Positions 33,425 through 46,580 of a stretch of 64,000 nt of DNA are shown in pieces. The notes under the pieces are model-generated. The model had not been told where the DNA came from and did no database searches. It saw only the letters and a program-made list of their open reading frames with translations. Both the position numbers and the translations under genes were made by a program. Positions within the stretch are counted from its first letter, which is position 1; every line of letters starts with the position of its first letter. Source of the DNA: Neoscytalidium dimidiatum (Eukaryota; Ascomycota; Dothideomycetes; Botryosphaeriales; Botryosphaeriaceae); assembly GCA_037367355.1 (NCBI GenBank), contig CM074700.1, positions 248,001 to 312,000 of the forward strand, in the 5' to 3' direction.

Positions 33425-36400
33425 ATGCGCGTCTCCGCTAGAAGAAAGACGAAAAAGGAGAGGCGAGAGAGTAGAGTCCATAGAAAAAAAAGGGGTGGGG
33501 GAAGAACTAGAGAAAGCCAAGCCCGGCTACACTCACCGACACTGCATCGCCTCAACACCAACCACCACTACCATCGTCGCCGGCCGATCGACACACACCT
33601 GATCCCGCATCGCACCGTTTCCTTGCCGCACTTATCCGTTTCGTCCACCGTCTCCGCACGCTACTTTTTTCCCCGGCCCACGCATACGAACGCAACTAGA
33701 TTGGCCGGCTTTTCTCCAGGAGTTGTCTGTTCTCCTCCGTTCTCTCTGTTGTATTTTCAGCGCGTCTCCAAGTTTTCGTTCCCACTCACGTCATGAATCT
33801 GAGCGCTCATTTTGTCTGGTCCTCCTGTTTTGTCATGTGCGCTCCTTTTTGCGTCATTCGTTTCTTCGTTGATACCACTCCATTCATTTCTCTGTCGCAT
33901 ACTAGATCGCCCTTCATTGTTTGCTACACCATATAGACCTGGGGGAAAATCCGAGAAAGGGAGCATTTAGACTGGCCTTGTTTTTCATACCGGCGAAATA
34001 AGTCTGTTAGGGAAAGGGGATATTGATAAGGGAAGGGCGAGCATCTGGATCATTTCTTGCCGGGGGAGGATAAACCAAATCTTGTTCGTTTCTTTGATGT
34101 TACGTTGCCTTTTTAGGGTTGTTGTCTTTTTACACCTCCCCCCGCTCAGGCGTTCTTGTTGTCTCTTTGAGTTTCTATGCTTTTGCTCCGTTCACCAGCG
34201 TTTGAAGCGTTGCTCTCTCTATTTGCCCTTGGTTCAGCGATTCCTTGGATTTTCTTTTTTTTTTTTGTTGTTGCTCAGCATCGCCTTGGCGTTTCTTGCC
34301 TCCTCTTTCTCTTTTTCCATTAATGCATAAACGAAACCAAAAAGGAATGAAGGGGAGGGGGCTTTGGTCTGGTCATCTGTTGGAATCCTTTTTGTTTTCC
34401 TTTCTTCCTCAACTCATTCGTCGAAGCGATTGAGCCCTTTTCCTGCTCTTTTTGGGTTTCAGTTTGGATACTAAGGCGATCCAAACCCCGAACAGAATCA
34501 ATAGTCTGTTGTTCTGGCCGGACATCGAACTGCCCCTCTTGTCATGCTCGTGACGGTGAACGCAAGTCCGTGTCGTGAGTGAGTGATGGCGCGTTTTGTT
34601 TTCACGTCCGTGTATGTCTTGGATTGACCCGTGAGGTGCGACCGTGCTAGATGCGGTGTACGTGTGTACATGATGTGGTCGGGGTTTGTCGGGTCTTGTC
34701 GAGTCTGTTGGCAACAGCAGTCAGTGGCAGACGTGCCACCCGATACTTACAGAGGGGCTGGAATTTCCGCTTAGATGCAAGTAGGACTACTTGTATAGGC
34801 AGCAACGGATTTTGCCATCCTGAACGAAGGTTTTTTTTTCCTCCGGCTCCCCAACTGTGCCCTCGCTTCGTTGCACCACTATTCCGACGTCTACCCACAG
34901 ACCCTCGTAGCACAGGCGCCGCGCACAAGCAGCGAGCAAGCACTTTTCTTGAACAGGGCCCCTGTCCCACCCGTCTATATTTTCGCCCATCATGAAATAG
35001 AAAAGGGACGATGACATCACTCGCCGAAGTAGTCGCGAGCGACGATCACTGTCGCTTAGTTACAGAGTACGCAAGGTGTTTGCGTGTTTGAAGCGCTTGG
35101 TGTTTGCGTCTGGCCGGGGGTGAGCTTCTCCTCATTCACGAAACGAGGTCCCTGGCAGAGAGAAACTCGTCTCGACGATGCGCCAGGCCCAAGACGAGGG
35201 ACGGGATATCGGCTTCTAGCGGCTTCTCGGATCATCAACTAAACACGAATGCTTACAACCGATCAGCTTCTTGCGTTCCATTAAGGGAAGGGTAGCAAGA
35301 GACCAGGCGTGGCGGATAAGGAACGAAAGCGAAACAAGCAAGCGTCTTTCTCCTTTTCCCCTTTCCGGCCTCCGATGCATGATGATGCATTAAATGGTGC
35401 ACAGTCTCTGCGTGTGGAATGACCACAGACAATGACCGTAAGGCTGAACGAGAGACGATACCGTGACGCGCACCCGGCCCTCCGTTTAATTCGGCGGGTC
35501 GTCTTGCCTTGTTCGAGATGCCTACCGCCGATCATCCGGAGACAATGGCCGCTCGTTAAGACCGCCGTATAAGGGGGAGGGGCGCAAGAGGCTGCGCCAA
35601 TGTGTTCCAAAAATTCCGCCGAGGCCAAAGGCTTGTTGCCGACAAGCGTTTTGTGTCCCGGAAATAAGACGGATAGATTGCGCGTTCCTCATGATTGTTC
35701 GCTCTTCTCTCTCCTCGTGGCTGTGAGGGGAGCAGGGCACACAGAGCGTTGACCGAAAAGGGTAGGGGATGGCAAGTAGTGGAGATGAGCCAAAGAAGGG
35801 GGCAAAACAAGAGTGAAACCCGAGGTGCTATTGCGCAATAGCTGGGCCATCCTCCCGTCTAAGCGGAGCAGATCATATTCTTCTTTTTTTTTGCCCCTCG
35901 AACAATGTCCGGCAAAAGAGGGCGGGAGCAGCAGGCAGAAGGACGAGATAAAATTGAGAAGTAGAAGACTCTGACGAATGGGCGATACGTAGCTGCCCGA
36001 CCATATAAAGACGGACCCATCTCGGCAGGATCTTGCGCCAGCTGTGCCAGGCGTCCAACACATGTGGGCTTTTTTCCAACGCCGTCTCTGCTCCTGCAGA
36101 ATTTCTCTGGTGAGCGGTAAGAGCTGGCGTGGCAAGCAGAGGAGATGAGATGCGCGATGCATGAAGCATTAAGTGGGCCGGCGTCTTTGTAGAGAGATGA
36201 GCAGAGCACGCCGTTTCCCCGGATAAACGCCAGGAAGGGCCAAGTGCGGCGAGCATCGAAATTTGACAGATGCCGTGCCCCGGACGGCCAGGCGGATGAG
36301 CACGAACTGAGCTAGCAGGCGGTGGCAGTTTCATGGCCACATGGCACGTTGAACACGGCACCCCGACCGACGAGCCGTTCACGCGGACAATTTTCTGGAG

Positions 36401-38789
36401 GCTCTCGCGGCCGGCACGATATGCTGGTGCAGGAGCTAGAAAAGGTTAACGAACGTTGGATCTGCGCAGCGCGCGCGCAGCAGGACAGCTTCCCGCTGCA
36501 CGACCGGTCGAATGGTTCGTCCAGGTGTCCGGCGTGGCGTAATGCGGCTGACGGTGGTTGGGAGAGTTTTCTGGACGTGGCCTAGGGTTAGGGAGCCATT
36601 GGCCAGTGGGAGGGCGCGCCCTTGCGGATCAAGCAGCGCTAGATGCAAGGAACGGTTCCAGAACACTGCGCGCTCCACCGGCGAGGCTGCGGCTGCCCCG
36701 ATCCAGCGCCGAAAGCATATGCAAGGGCAGGGCTTCATAAGACGCGGCGGCCGCTTTCAGCGAGCTGCGGCTGCTGGCTGGCATCGCAGAAGGCGGACGC
36801 GGCGCGGTGACGATGGAGTTGATGTCGCTGCTGGAGATCCGATACTGCAAAGGGGGCGATCAGGCTAGAGGCCGCGGCTCGCCTCTGGAGGGTGTGGAGA
36901 TGCTGAGTCGTGGAAATTGATGCCACGAGGCTCTCAGCGAGCGGGCGCGCGCCGGCGAACAGCGCGTCTGGCGGCGGGCAGCCATTGGCGCAGATCAGGG
37001 AAGGCGCGTCCTAAAGCAGCGCAGGCGCCGGCGGCGGAGAGGCCCCATCGGGGACATAAGGCCGGCCGTGGCGCGCAGACCTGGCGGCAGACGTGACGAT
37101 CATTGCTTCGCAGCCCTCAACTCCCAGCTGCCGGCCAGGATAGCCCGCGCTGGGCCTGGCGGCGGCCGTCTGCCTGGGGGGCGGCTGCGAGGTACGAGGC
37201 TGCTGCAGCGCGCTGAGACCCGTGTGCAACACCGCAGCCCGCCCGGCGCGCGCAGGCGGCGGCGCGGCGACGGGCGACGGCCTGCTGGGGCCCCCTTTTT
37301 TCTAGCCGGGTTCTGGAAGGGCTGCTAGCTGCGCGACTGCGAGCGTCGGGGATGAGGTCGAGGGTGCGCGACACGGCGACGGCTGCTGCAGCGCGGCGGG
37401 ACAGGGTCCGCTGATACACGCACGGCGGGCGCCGTCTGATCTGCGGCGCCGGCTCGACTGGACTCTGGCAGGACAGGACAGGACAGGACCGGACAGGATT
37501 GGACAGGCATGTGGCATGGCAGACGCAGCGGGCAGCGGGCAGCGGGCAGCGGGGCGCGTCGGCGGCGAGCTGCAACCTGCGACAGGCAGTGCCGCAGCGG
37601 CGGGTGGGCGGCCACGGCAGGGTGGAGAGTTGAAGAGAGGCACCGCGCACCTGCTCGCATCCTTCGCGATGCCGGCGTCGACGTCGACGTCGACGGCGAC
37701 TACGACTGCGACTTGGAGCGAGCGGGCGGGCGGGCGGCGGCCGTGCTAGCCCGGCCAGCGTACAGACGCAGAACGCAGACGCAGACGTGCGCTCGCGCAG
37801 CGCAGTGGTGGCGGCGGCGGCAGGCGGGCGCGCAAATTGAGGCCGGCGTGGCATCGCGTGAGGGTTAGCACTGGCTGAGAAATTGGGTGATTTGCTGCGC
37901 ACATCTCGCCCACCCACATCCGCTTCGCTCGCCTTTAGCCTCGACAGGCGCAAAGTCTCCTTGGTCGGCCGGCGCCCGCTAGCCCCGATTCGGCTTGCCC
38001 ACGCCCGCTGCGCTCCCCTTAACCGCGTCGTAGTCAGCATCCGAGCAGTTCTCTTGAGCCCGCCCTCCACCTCCCCGTCCGTCCTCTTCTTTGTGTTGCA
38101 CTGCGTCTCCCCCATCGCGCGCCTGCGGCCTCGACAGTCCCCAGCTGCGTTATAACTGGCGCCAGCACGACTCCTGCGAGCGCGCCCCCGTGCCCCCTCC
38201 CCAGCCGCACCACGCTCCACGCTCCACGCTCCACGCACCCTCGACCTTCCGCCGCTCCCTACCCTGCCCTGCCCTGCCCACGCCGCCGGCTGAGTCGGAC
38301 TCGCCTGCCGTTCATCTCCTTCACCTGAGCTCCTCGGCAACGATCGACCGCCTGAAACCCAATCCTTCCTCCTCGACCCGCATCCACTCCTACTCTTCCA
38401 TCCCAGCGCCACGCCCTCCTCCGACGGTCGAGTCGTGCACAACTCTCTCATTGACTCTCCGACGACTCCTTGTAATAGTAGGTGAGCCCCAATTGCCTCT
38501 TCCTCCCGCGCGCGCGACCAGCCTTCCGGCCTTCCAGCCTTCCCTCACCGCCGTCAGCCCCCGTTCGCGCTGCGCTGCGCTGCGCTGCTCTGCTCCTCAC
38601 CCTGCTGAGTCGCTGCCCGCCGACACGCGCGTCCACGCTCGCTCCCTCCCACCCCATCGTCTGCCCTGCTGACCCGGATGTGATTTCAGCCCTTCCGTAC
38701 CTCTGCGGGCCTCTGTACGGAAGCCATTTCATTTCCATCACATCCTTTTTCCAGTTTGATCACCAGTCTCTCGCGCACCAACCGTCAAG
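33425..38789. other. Very long intergenic region before the G-alpha gene
   Basis: About 5.4 kb. The first kilobase is T-rich 3' flank of the PRM10-like gene. The middle (34.6-36.9 kb) holds short ORFs on both strands without domains. The region 36.9-38.7 kb is GC-rich, with a 444-codon minus-strand ORF of low-complexity composition that I reject. A likely 5' UTR intron of the G-alpha gene runs 38482-38689 (GTGAGC..TTTCAG, branch-like GCTGAC at 38669). Confidence 0.55.
37467..37507 (+). repeat. GGACA pentanucleotide repeat
   Basis: About seven GGACA-type units, two with substitutions, lie in the GC-rich upstream region of the G-alpha gene. Confidence 0.85.
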
Positions 38790-40047
38790 ATGGGTTGCGG
38801 AATGAGCACGGAAGAGAAGGAGGGGAAGCAGAGGAACGAAGAGATTGAGAACCAGCTCAAGCGGGACAAGATGATGCAGCGAAACGAGATCAAGATGCTG
38901 CTGTTGGGTAAGTGCCGACGAACTCGACGAACGCTACTAACCAATTGACGGTCCCGCCTGCTGACGCCCGCTGTAGGTGCTGGTGAATCTGGCAAGTCGA
39001 CCATCCTCAAGCAGATGAAGCTCATCCACGAGGGCGGCTACTCGAGAGATGAACGCGAGTCCTTTAAGGAGATCATCTTCTCCAACACCGTCCAGTCCAT
39101 GCGCGTCATCCTCGAGGCCATGGAGTCGCTGGAGCTGCCATTGGATGACCAGCGCTGTGAATACCACGTTCAGACCATCTTCATGCAGCCTGCGCAGATT
39201 GAGGGCGACAGCCTCCCCCCGGAGGTTGGCAATGCCATCGCTACTCTATGGAAGGACGCTGGCGTGCAGGCCTGCTTCCAGCGTTCGCGCGAGTACCAGC
39301 TCAACGATTCGGCTAAATAGTAAGTCGGCGCGCTCTCTACGTCTTGAGACGACAACAGGTCCGTGGATCACGACACTAAAACCGAGCCCCTTACAGCTAC
39401 TTCGACTCGATCGACCGCATCGCCGCCCCCGACTACATTCCTAACGATCAGGATGTCCTTCGCTCGCGTGTCAAGACGACCGGTATCACCGAAACCACCT
39501 TCATCATTGGCGACCTCACCTACCGGATGTTCGACGTCGGTGGTCAGCGTTCAGAACGTAAGAAGTGGATCCACTGCTTCGAGAACGTCACCACCATCCT
39601 TTTCCTTGTCGCCATCTCCGAGTACGACCAGCTGCTTTTCGAAGACGAGACCGTCAACCGTATGCAGGAGGCGTTGACTCTTTTCGACTCGATCTGTAAC
39701 TCGAGATGGTTCGTTAAGACTTCCATCATTTTGTTCTTGAACAAGATCGATCGTTTCAAGGAGAAGCTGCCGGTCTCGCCCATGAAGAATTACTTCCCCG
39801 ACTACGAGGGAGGTTCCGATTATGCCGCCGCTTGCGATTACATCCTTAACCGGTTTGTGTCGTTGAACCAGCATGAGACGAAGCAGATCTACACGCATTT
39901 CACCTGCGCCACGGATACCATGCAGATCCGGTTCGTCATGGCGGCTGTCAACGGTAAGTCTCTTCTCCCGCGTGCTTCTTGCGCCAGCCACTGATTCTTG
40001 CAGATATCATCATCCAGGAGAACCTCCGTATGTGCGGTTTAATATGA
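38790..40047 (+). CDS. fadA: Group I heterotrimeric G-protein alpha subunit
   Basis: A GTPase that couples G-protein-coupled receptors to adenylate cyclase and other effectors at the plasma membrane; fungal group I members (FadA, GNA-1, MagB) control growth, conidiation and virulence. Exons are 38790-38907, 38977-39319, 39397-39953 and 40004-40047, giving 353 residues. Visible motifs are MGCGMS at the start (Gly2 myristoylation, Cys3 palmitoylation), P-loop GAGESGKST, switch I RVKTTGI, switch [18 protein letters not shown], and TCAT. The C-terminus CGLI carries the Cys that pertussis toxin modifies in Gi-type subunits. All splice joins fall in conserved sequence. The group I assignment rests on the N- and C-terminal signatures. 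Confidence 0.97.
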
Positions 40048-43000
40048 GGAGCGTGATACCCGAACGGCTCCGGCCGAACATATGGAGACGACGAGTAGTC
40101 TATACCATAGACCAACCGGAGGATACGTCTTGCCCTTGGGGGCAAAGAAATGTCATAAATACGGCGTTTGAAAGTGCGCGGGTGCCTTATATCACACGGC
40201 ATTTGCGAATGGGCTTGCTGTCATTGGTTTCGCGCTTTCATTTCAGAGTTCTCTTTTAACGGCAGGAGCAGCGGCGGCGGCGGTTGATACCAAATTTCTC
40301 AAACTTCTTTTGGGGACCCTAAAAGCGGAGGATTAGGCCACGCCTCTGTCCTGGTCACTTCCACTATTTTGCAGTCCTGGTTTATGCACGAGGACGACAC
40401 TTCTTTTCTGCGCTTACACCATCGGCGAGGGAGGGCAGATCCGGCCTGAGGCATTACAACGGATCGACGTTCCCGCCCTCATCCTCTTGCGAGCCGCACC
40501 TTTTCCTTTAATGTTCTCTGTTTCGTAGGTTTTGGGCAACGTAGTCGCGACAAAAGTGAGATGCGACTTGGCTTATGCATGATATTTATCTCGAAAATAA
40601 TACTCAATATGGCGAAAGTGAAGTGAGCGGAATCAGTGATGCCGTCTACCACACTCATGCTCATCAGGCCTTTTCATCTCGGCGCGAACCATGGCCGAAT
40701 GATAGCGTCAAACTATTACGCCGCCCCCAGCGTTTCGTGAGGCAAACGGAGGTGCTATAACACAAGAGCGATATAGGGGCGTTATGTATCAGCACGGCGT
40801 GTTTTCTGCATTTAGCGAAGTCTCGGCCGACGAAGCTCTCTCTTCGGTTGGTGTTAAGGTTCGAGTTAAACCGGTTTGACCGAAACACAACTGGGCGCTC
40901 GCTCGTATTATTGGCACAACCGTTGTTTGATGTTTCTTCCACGATGAGAAACAACGCGGGGCGGTGGTCACATGTGGCGACGATGCGGCTGTAGTTTGCT
41001 TCTCGAGGCACTGGTGCAAAGCCGGCGGCGAACGGGGGCACACGACAGGCAAGAGCTGTCGTCATCGCACACACAGATGTTGTTTGGTTGCGGGCAGAGA
41101 GGTTTTAGAGGAAGGGATGCCTGTCATTGGTCAGGCAGCGGACCAGCATCTGGGTGGTGGTGACTGGTCGCTGGCTCTGGCACCAACCTCGTCCCCGTCC
41201 ACCCGTCCCAGCGAGCAGCAGCTGGGCCCCCGTCCGTGCCACGTCTTTAAGCGCGGTGGCGGCCACAAAAACCGACGCGCACACATGGAGATGCTGGCAC
41301 CGTGGTGCATCGGGGAGGCTTGAGCACTGGCTCTGTGGCAGGAAGGACCGGACAAGATTGTCGTGGCTTTTCTGTCTGCGACACGCACCCGGAAAGAGGC
41401 TTTTCCTGCTGACGGCTGGCAGAGTCGTCAATGCTAAGCTCCTGGCGCTGCCGCCCATGCCTGCTTGCTGTTGCTGCTGGCTGCTGGCTGCTGGCCGCGG
41501 ACGGCACGGAACCTGCCTGCCCTGAAACCCTAGCGCTGGCGATTTGGCAGTCTAAACTGCCCCCTCCCTTCTCCTGCTGCTCACGCCCAAACCCGATCTC
41601 ACACCCTTCCTGGCCGGCGACGTTTCGGTCCGCTGGGAAACCAATGCCTGGGCCTGCGCTTCAGCTTGCCGCGGGTGGGACTCGGGAGATTTTCAGGCCG
41701 CCGCCGCACGCCTGGGAGAGCTGCGAAGAGCGTCCATGCCCTTGTTCTTTCTGGGGTTGCTGAGCGAGCGATATGTCGTCTTCCTGCACGACTCGCGGGC
41801 GAAGGCTACCTTCCATCCCGGTTGTTTTACTGTGGAACCACGCAGGTCAGATGCTGCTCTCGTAATTATTGTGCTCTCTGCCGCCGGCTTCCTTTTTGGC
41901 CCTCTGCGCACAAATAGGATCCTTTCTGACACCCTCCTCTGGCCGAAGCCCCCTTACCTTACCGAGAACGGGGGCTTATGAGGAAAGTGGGCGGACTCGG
42001 AGCTAGCTCACCTCTTCTCTAGCCAACAATCAACCCCCTCCCTTCTCTCTATCGCGCGCCCATTCGCCCACCGCCAATGATGCCGCGTTCTTCTCTACGC
42101 ACCGCTCGACTAGCCCGAGTCAAGACAAGCGCACCGCATCCGGCGCCGCTCGCCCACTCCTGCGCCCGCGGGCCTCGAGCACTGCTGCTGTGCCGCTCAC
42201 CGGCGCTTTGACTGGCTCGTTGTCGATTATCATTGCACAGCAGCTAACGCCGCAGCAGCAGACATGTGGAGACCCGCAGCAAGCGTTACCGCCAAGCCAG
42301 CACGGCTGCAGCAGTCATGTGCACCTGGTCCTTGTCAAAGCGGCTGGGCTGCTCAGCTCGGCTTGGTGAAGGAGAGGGGGGAGAAAAAAAAAAAAAAGAA
42401 GGCGTGGGTTGGGGGACAGGTGCAGATCCGGTGTACGGTGCGGCACGGCGGATGACGGTGGCGGTGACGTTGAGAGGTAAGGGAGCCCGTTTTTGAGTTT
42501 CTGGTTAACGATCGCCGAGTAATGTTGTTCCTAGCAGGACCAGCGAGTGCATGTGAGCGAGGCACGACAAAAGAAAGTGTGGTTAGAGATCTCGTTGCCT
42601 GAACGGAGGGAATCCAAAGGGCAGAGGAAGCGTGCTCGGATCACCACCTCGGCAAGAAGACGCTGGGAGGCGAGCGCAATTTCGCCCCGCGCTGAGGCTC
42701 AAAGAGGGACCGCAGAGCCTCCGTCAGAAGATCGAACCGGCGCTTCAGGCTGGCCTTTTTGCCTCCTCCCTCGTGTTCTGGGCCCTCGTTGATGGTCGAC
42801 GAGGTTACTTAGTTCGAAAAATTGACCCGCTCGAAAACTGGACGAACGAAACCCCTTTGCCTGTGGGTATCCCACATCAGCCAACCCCACGGGATGTGCA
42901 GGCCTCGTCATGCGGGTTGCACGCTCCACCCCGCCAACACCGCACTGCACCGGCAGCGAGTCCGCACCTGCGTGTGCCAACGACCTTCTTTTTCCTTTGT

Positions 43001-43945
43001 TCGCCCGATGCCAGGAGAAAGTTAAAAACGTCGACATCTGATTCGTTGTTCGTGCCCGCCACGTCCTTATCTCTCAACCGCCATTTGCCGACTGTTGTCC
43101 TGCTTTGGGCCCGCTCATTGCCTTGATGATCCAATTGGCTTCCAGAGAAGTCGAGAATGTGTGTGTGTGTAGCCCCGTTCAGCAGAGGCTGTGCTATGAT
43201 ACAAGCGAGGCTTTTCAGGCACGCGCGCATGCCTTCGAAGATCCGTTGGTCGCACGCTATGGCGAAGCCTCCGATGATGTACTACCACCCGCTTTTTCCT
43301 TCGCTACCCCTCCTCCGCGCGCAGCTGCCCCACTATCACGGATTCCTCCTCAACACTAGTGGCCCGCCAGTTCCTCGCTTTGGAAGCAATTCGGACCTGG
43401 ATTTACGCCCAGTGACGTCGTTGGCCGCTGCAGGTTCCAGGCTCTGCTGTAGCATAACCATCCTTCTCACCAATCGCGAGCGTGGCGGGGAAGCCTACCC
43501 GGGGAAAAAGGTATGCTTTCCGGAGTGGCTCGTCTCGTTGGCCACGTCGTTGTAAGTTTTCAGCAACGTGCGGTGAGGCAGCTGTCTGCAGAAGCAGGAA
43601 AAGTGGTGTCTAGCATGGCCTGGAACTGATTGCTGGACTCTTCATTCAGGAAAAGCGCTTTTGGAGTAGGTATGTCATAACCGGTGAGCCACACCGCTAT
43701 GGCTAGGAAGGTTAGATCACGATGCTATCTATGATGTAGCTGGTCTGGAGTCTTCTCCGTATCGTGGACTTCCCCCTACGGCCCGGTTTTTTTGGTCAAA
43801 GTTTTTCTGGCAGATATCATTTAAGAGACAGCTTCTTCAAAGCGTTTTATATCCTCCTCTCTTCTAGCCCACGGATTTCCACAACCAATCCTCTACGAAA
43901 CTGCACTCTATTCCATTGTGAGACACATCTTGAATTCTTACGACC
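40048..43945. other. Long intergenic region between the G-alpha and HAD genes
   Basis: About 3.9 kb. ORFs of up to 164 codons overlap in several frames without recognisable domains. An A-rich tract (42384-42398) is present. The region 43700-43945 is T/C-rich and probably the HAD-gene leader. I see no gene. Confidence 0.55.
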
Positions 43946-45248
43946 ATGGCACGCCCGGCTCCTCCTCAACGGCACGAATCTGAGATCGCTCAGACCCTGA
44001 TGCAAAAGCCCAAGCCTCACTCTCCGGTACCGACTGAGAACATTGGCACGACAAGGAAGATCATCTGTTTCTCTGGTAGGTGTTGCCGCGTCCCTGTCGA
44101 TCGATCCCTTTTCCGGTCACTTGCCAGGTGCGGCTGTCATGGACACCCAAACTTCCCTGCAAGCCACCCGAGTCAATGTGAACATTGGTCGGACGTCGCC
44201 TGTCCGCATGTTATGTGAATACCATGCATCCCAAGGGTTTTTAGATCCATTCCTTCGAGCTCGGAAGTACACTTCTCTCATAAGCTTGCGTGTCTGTCTT
44301 GATGCTCCGGGCGTCGAATATTTGTGCACACTTCATAAAATCCGTCGAACTTCACATTCTCGAAACGACAGCTAACATTCAAGTTCTTCCCTAGATTTCG
44401 ATGGCACTATTTTCATGCAAGACACGGGACACATCCTATTCAACGCCTTCGGTTGCGGTTCGGAGAAGCGTGAGCAGCTCGACAAGCAGATATCCAGCGG
44501 CGAGCGGACATTCCGCGATGTCTCGGAGGAAATGTGGGGGTCGCTCGACGTACCATTCGACGACGGCTTCGAGGTCATGAAGGGCGCGTTGGAGATCGAC
44601 AGGGATTTCAAGGACTTCCACGACTTCTGCCTGAACAACGACATCCCCTTCAACGTCATCTCGGCCGGCCTCAAGCCGGTCCTGCGGAGAGTGCTCGACC
44701 ACTTCATCGGCGTGGACGCCGCGGCCAACATCGACATCGTCGCCAACGACGCCACCATCTCGGCCGACGGCTCGTCCTGGAAGCCGGTCTGGCGGCACGA
44801 GGGAGACCTCGGCCACGACAAGGCGCTGTCCATCCAGGCCTACCGCGAAGGAGCGAGGCTGGAGAGCGCCGACGGCACCGTGCCCATGATCGTCTTCATC
44901 GGCGACGGCGTGTCGGACCTGCCGGCGGCGCGCGAGGCCGACCTCCTGTTCGCGCGCCGCGGCCTGCGGCTGGAGGAGTACTGCGTCGAGCACGGCATCG
45001 CCTACACGCCGTTCGACACGTTCGCCGACATCCAGCGCGAGCTGATCCGCATCGCCAAGGTCGACCAGGCGAAGACGGCCGGCCAGGGCCTGCCCGCGAA
45101 CTTCAACCCGCGCGCCAACATGTGGCGCCGCGCGTCCAGCAAGGACGTGCTGCCGCGGCAGCTCGCGGCCGCGACGCCGGCCGACGAGAAGATGCGCGCG
45201 TGGCCTGAGTACTTCACAGAGTACAATCCTGCCGTGCCGGCGCACTGA
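43946..45248 (+). CDS. HAD-superfamily phosphatase (Pyp1/YNL010W-like)
   Basis: Exons are 43946-44075 and 44395-45248, giving 327 residues. The 319-bp intron (GTAGGT..CCCTAG) splits the catalytic motif, and splicing creates FSDFDGTI, motif I with the nucleophile Asp and the acid/base Asp. Motif II is VISAGLKP. The Lys of motif III lies in the GHDKALSI segment, and motif IV is GDGVSDLPAA. The C-terminal part reads LLFARRGLRLEEYCVEHGI and TFADI. This set matches the phosphoserine-phosphatase-like HAD group of yeast YNL010W, a polyol-phosphate phosphatase. Substrate here is inferred only. About 30 basic residues precede motif I. Confidence 0.88.
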
Positions 45249-46580
45249 GGGGGTTTTTTTTCTTTTCTTTTCTTTTCTTGTTTCTTTCTGACGTGGTAAA
45301 TGAGGGGTTTTTGTGGAGGGGGGGAAGGGATGGATGGTGGCTCAGACGGTGGCTGTGGGGGGCGGCGGGGAGGTATTCGCGAGAGGAATGGGAAGCGATT
45401 GGGCTGAGTGGTGTTGGTGTTAGGAAGGCGGGCGTTGGTGATACATATCCTTTGGAACGGGCCAGCGTCAGAATCGCATTTTTCTGTGGCGAAGGGCTGC
45501 TGCATATGTCGGGCGTTTGCGCGAAAGGGACAGGGCTGCAGCAGTGCGTGCAGCGGCTAGGGCAGGTTCGAAGATGAAACCGAGCTGGAATTTTCTCTGT
45601 TCCCTTCTGGCCATTGATGATGCAGCTGCCGTGAGACGACGACGACGACGAAGACGAGCCGTGCCGTGACCGAGGGCTGCTGATGAGGTCAGGGCATGCT
45701 CTCGACTGGAGGTGGTGCCGATTGTTCCGCGTTGGCTGGTGAGGTCTGGCGGTGCTGGTGGAGTCGATCGCGCCCCGCGAGCGCAGCGATGACGCGCAGC
45801 GCTGCAGAGCCCGTGGCTCAGACGCTGGCACATCCCCGCCAGCAAGGTTGGCTTTCGTCAGGGCGTCAGATGCCGTTGACGTCGACGCGCTCTGCGACGG
45901 CACGCAATTGGAGCGCAGCGCAGCTATTATTGCGGCCGCCATGGCGCGCTGCGTGTGGACTTCGGCGCCCCCGTGCGCTTAATTCCGCCATCCGCGGCAT
46001 CCGCCTCAGTGGTCAGGTTGTTCTTTGGAGACGAGTGGCCTGCCCTGGCCGGTTCTGGTGCTGTTGCTGCGTGCTTGCTGTGCGCCTGAACGCGAACCCC
46101 ACTCCCCTCGGATTCACCACAACCACCACCTTCCTTTCTTCTGCCGCAGTCCTCAGCTTTGTCTTGGCCACCGCCGTCCCTGGCGAGAACGCCGGCAAAA
46201 GCGAGCGAGCGTTGTTTACCTGCCCACTGCCTCCCTCTTGCTCTCTCTCCCTCTCTCTCTTCCTCGCGCGCATTGCTACTCTTACACTTGCCGTTTCCAA
46301 CCCTCAGGCCCCGCCGCGTCCTCAGCTAGACCGCGGTCGACTCTAGTAGTGGCCCTCGCTGCCTACCGCCCGCTCCACGTCCCTGGTCCGCGCATCCCGC
46401 CCGCACGCGCGCGACGCCTTGGCTTACACCACGCCCCTCTCTTGACTCGCTCGCCTTGACTCCCCTAGCTGATCTTCGATTGACTTCCCACCCTTCCCCT
46501 CCTGCCCGCCCGCCCGCCTGACTACCGACTACCCCATCCGGACACTGGTTCGCGTTCGCGCTGCCTAGCCCCGAGCCAAG
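45249..46580. other. Spacer and leader before the decarboxylase gene
   Basis: About 1.3 kb. After a CTTTT-rich tract behind the HAD stop, several GC-rich overlapping ORFs (up to 242 codons on the minus strand) occur without domains. The last 300 bp are CT-rich and fit the 5' UTR of the next gene. Confidence 0.55.

Noticed and set aside
36582..36596. Telomere-like TTAGGG pair
   Set aside because: Only about two imperfect units; far too short to indicate an interstitial telomere.
37117..38451. 444-codon minus-strand ORF upstream of the G-alpha gene
   Set aside because: Arg/Ala/Gly/Ser-rich translation of microsatellite-bearing GC-rich sequence that also covers the likely G-alpha leader.
44436..45245. 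269-codon minus-strand and 224-codon plus-strand ORFs over the HAD gene
   Set aside because: Both are out-of-frame shadows of the HAD phosphatase exon.
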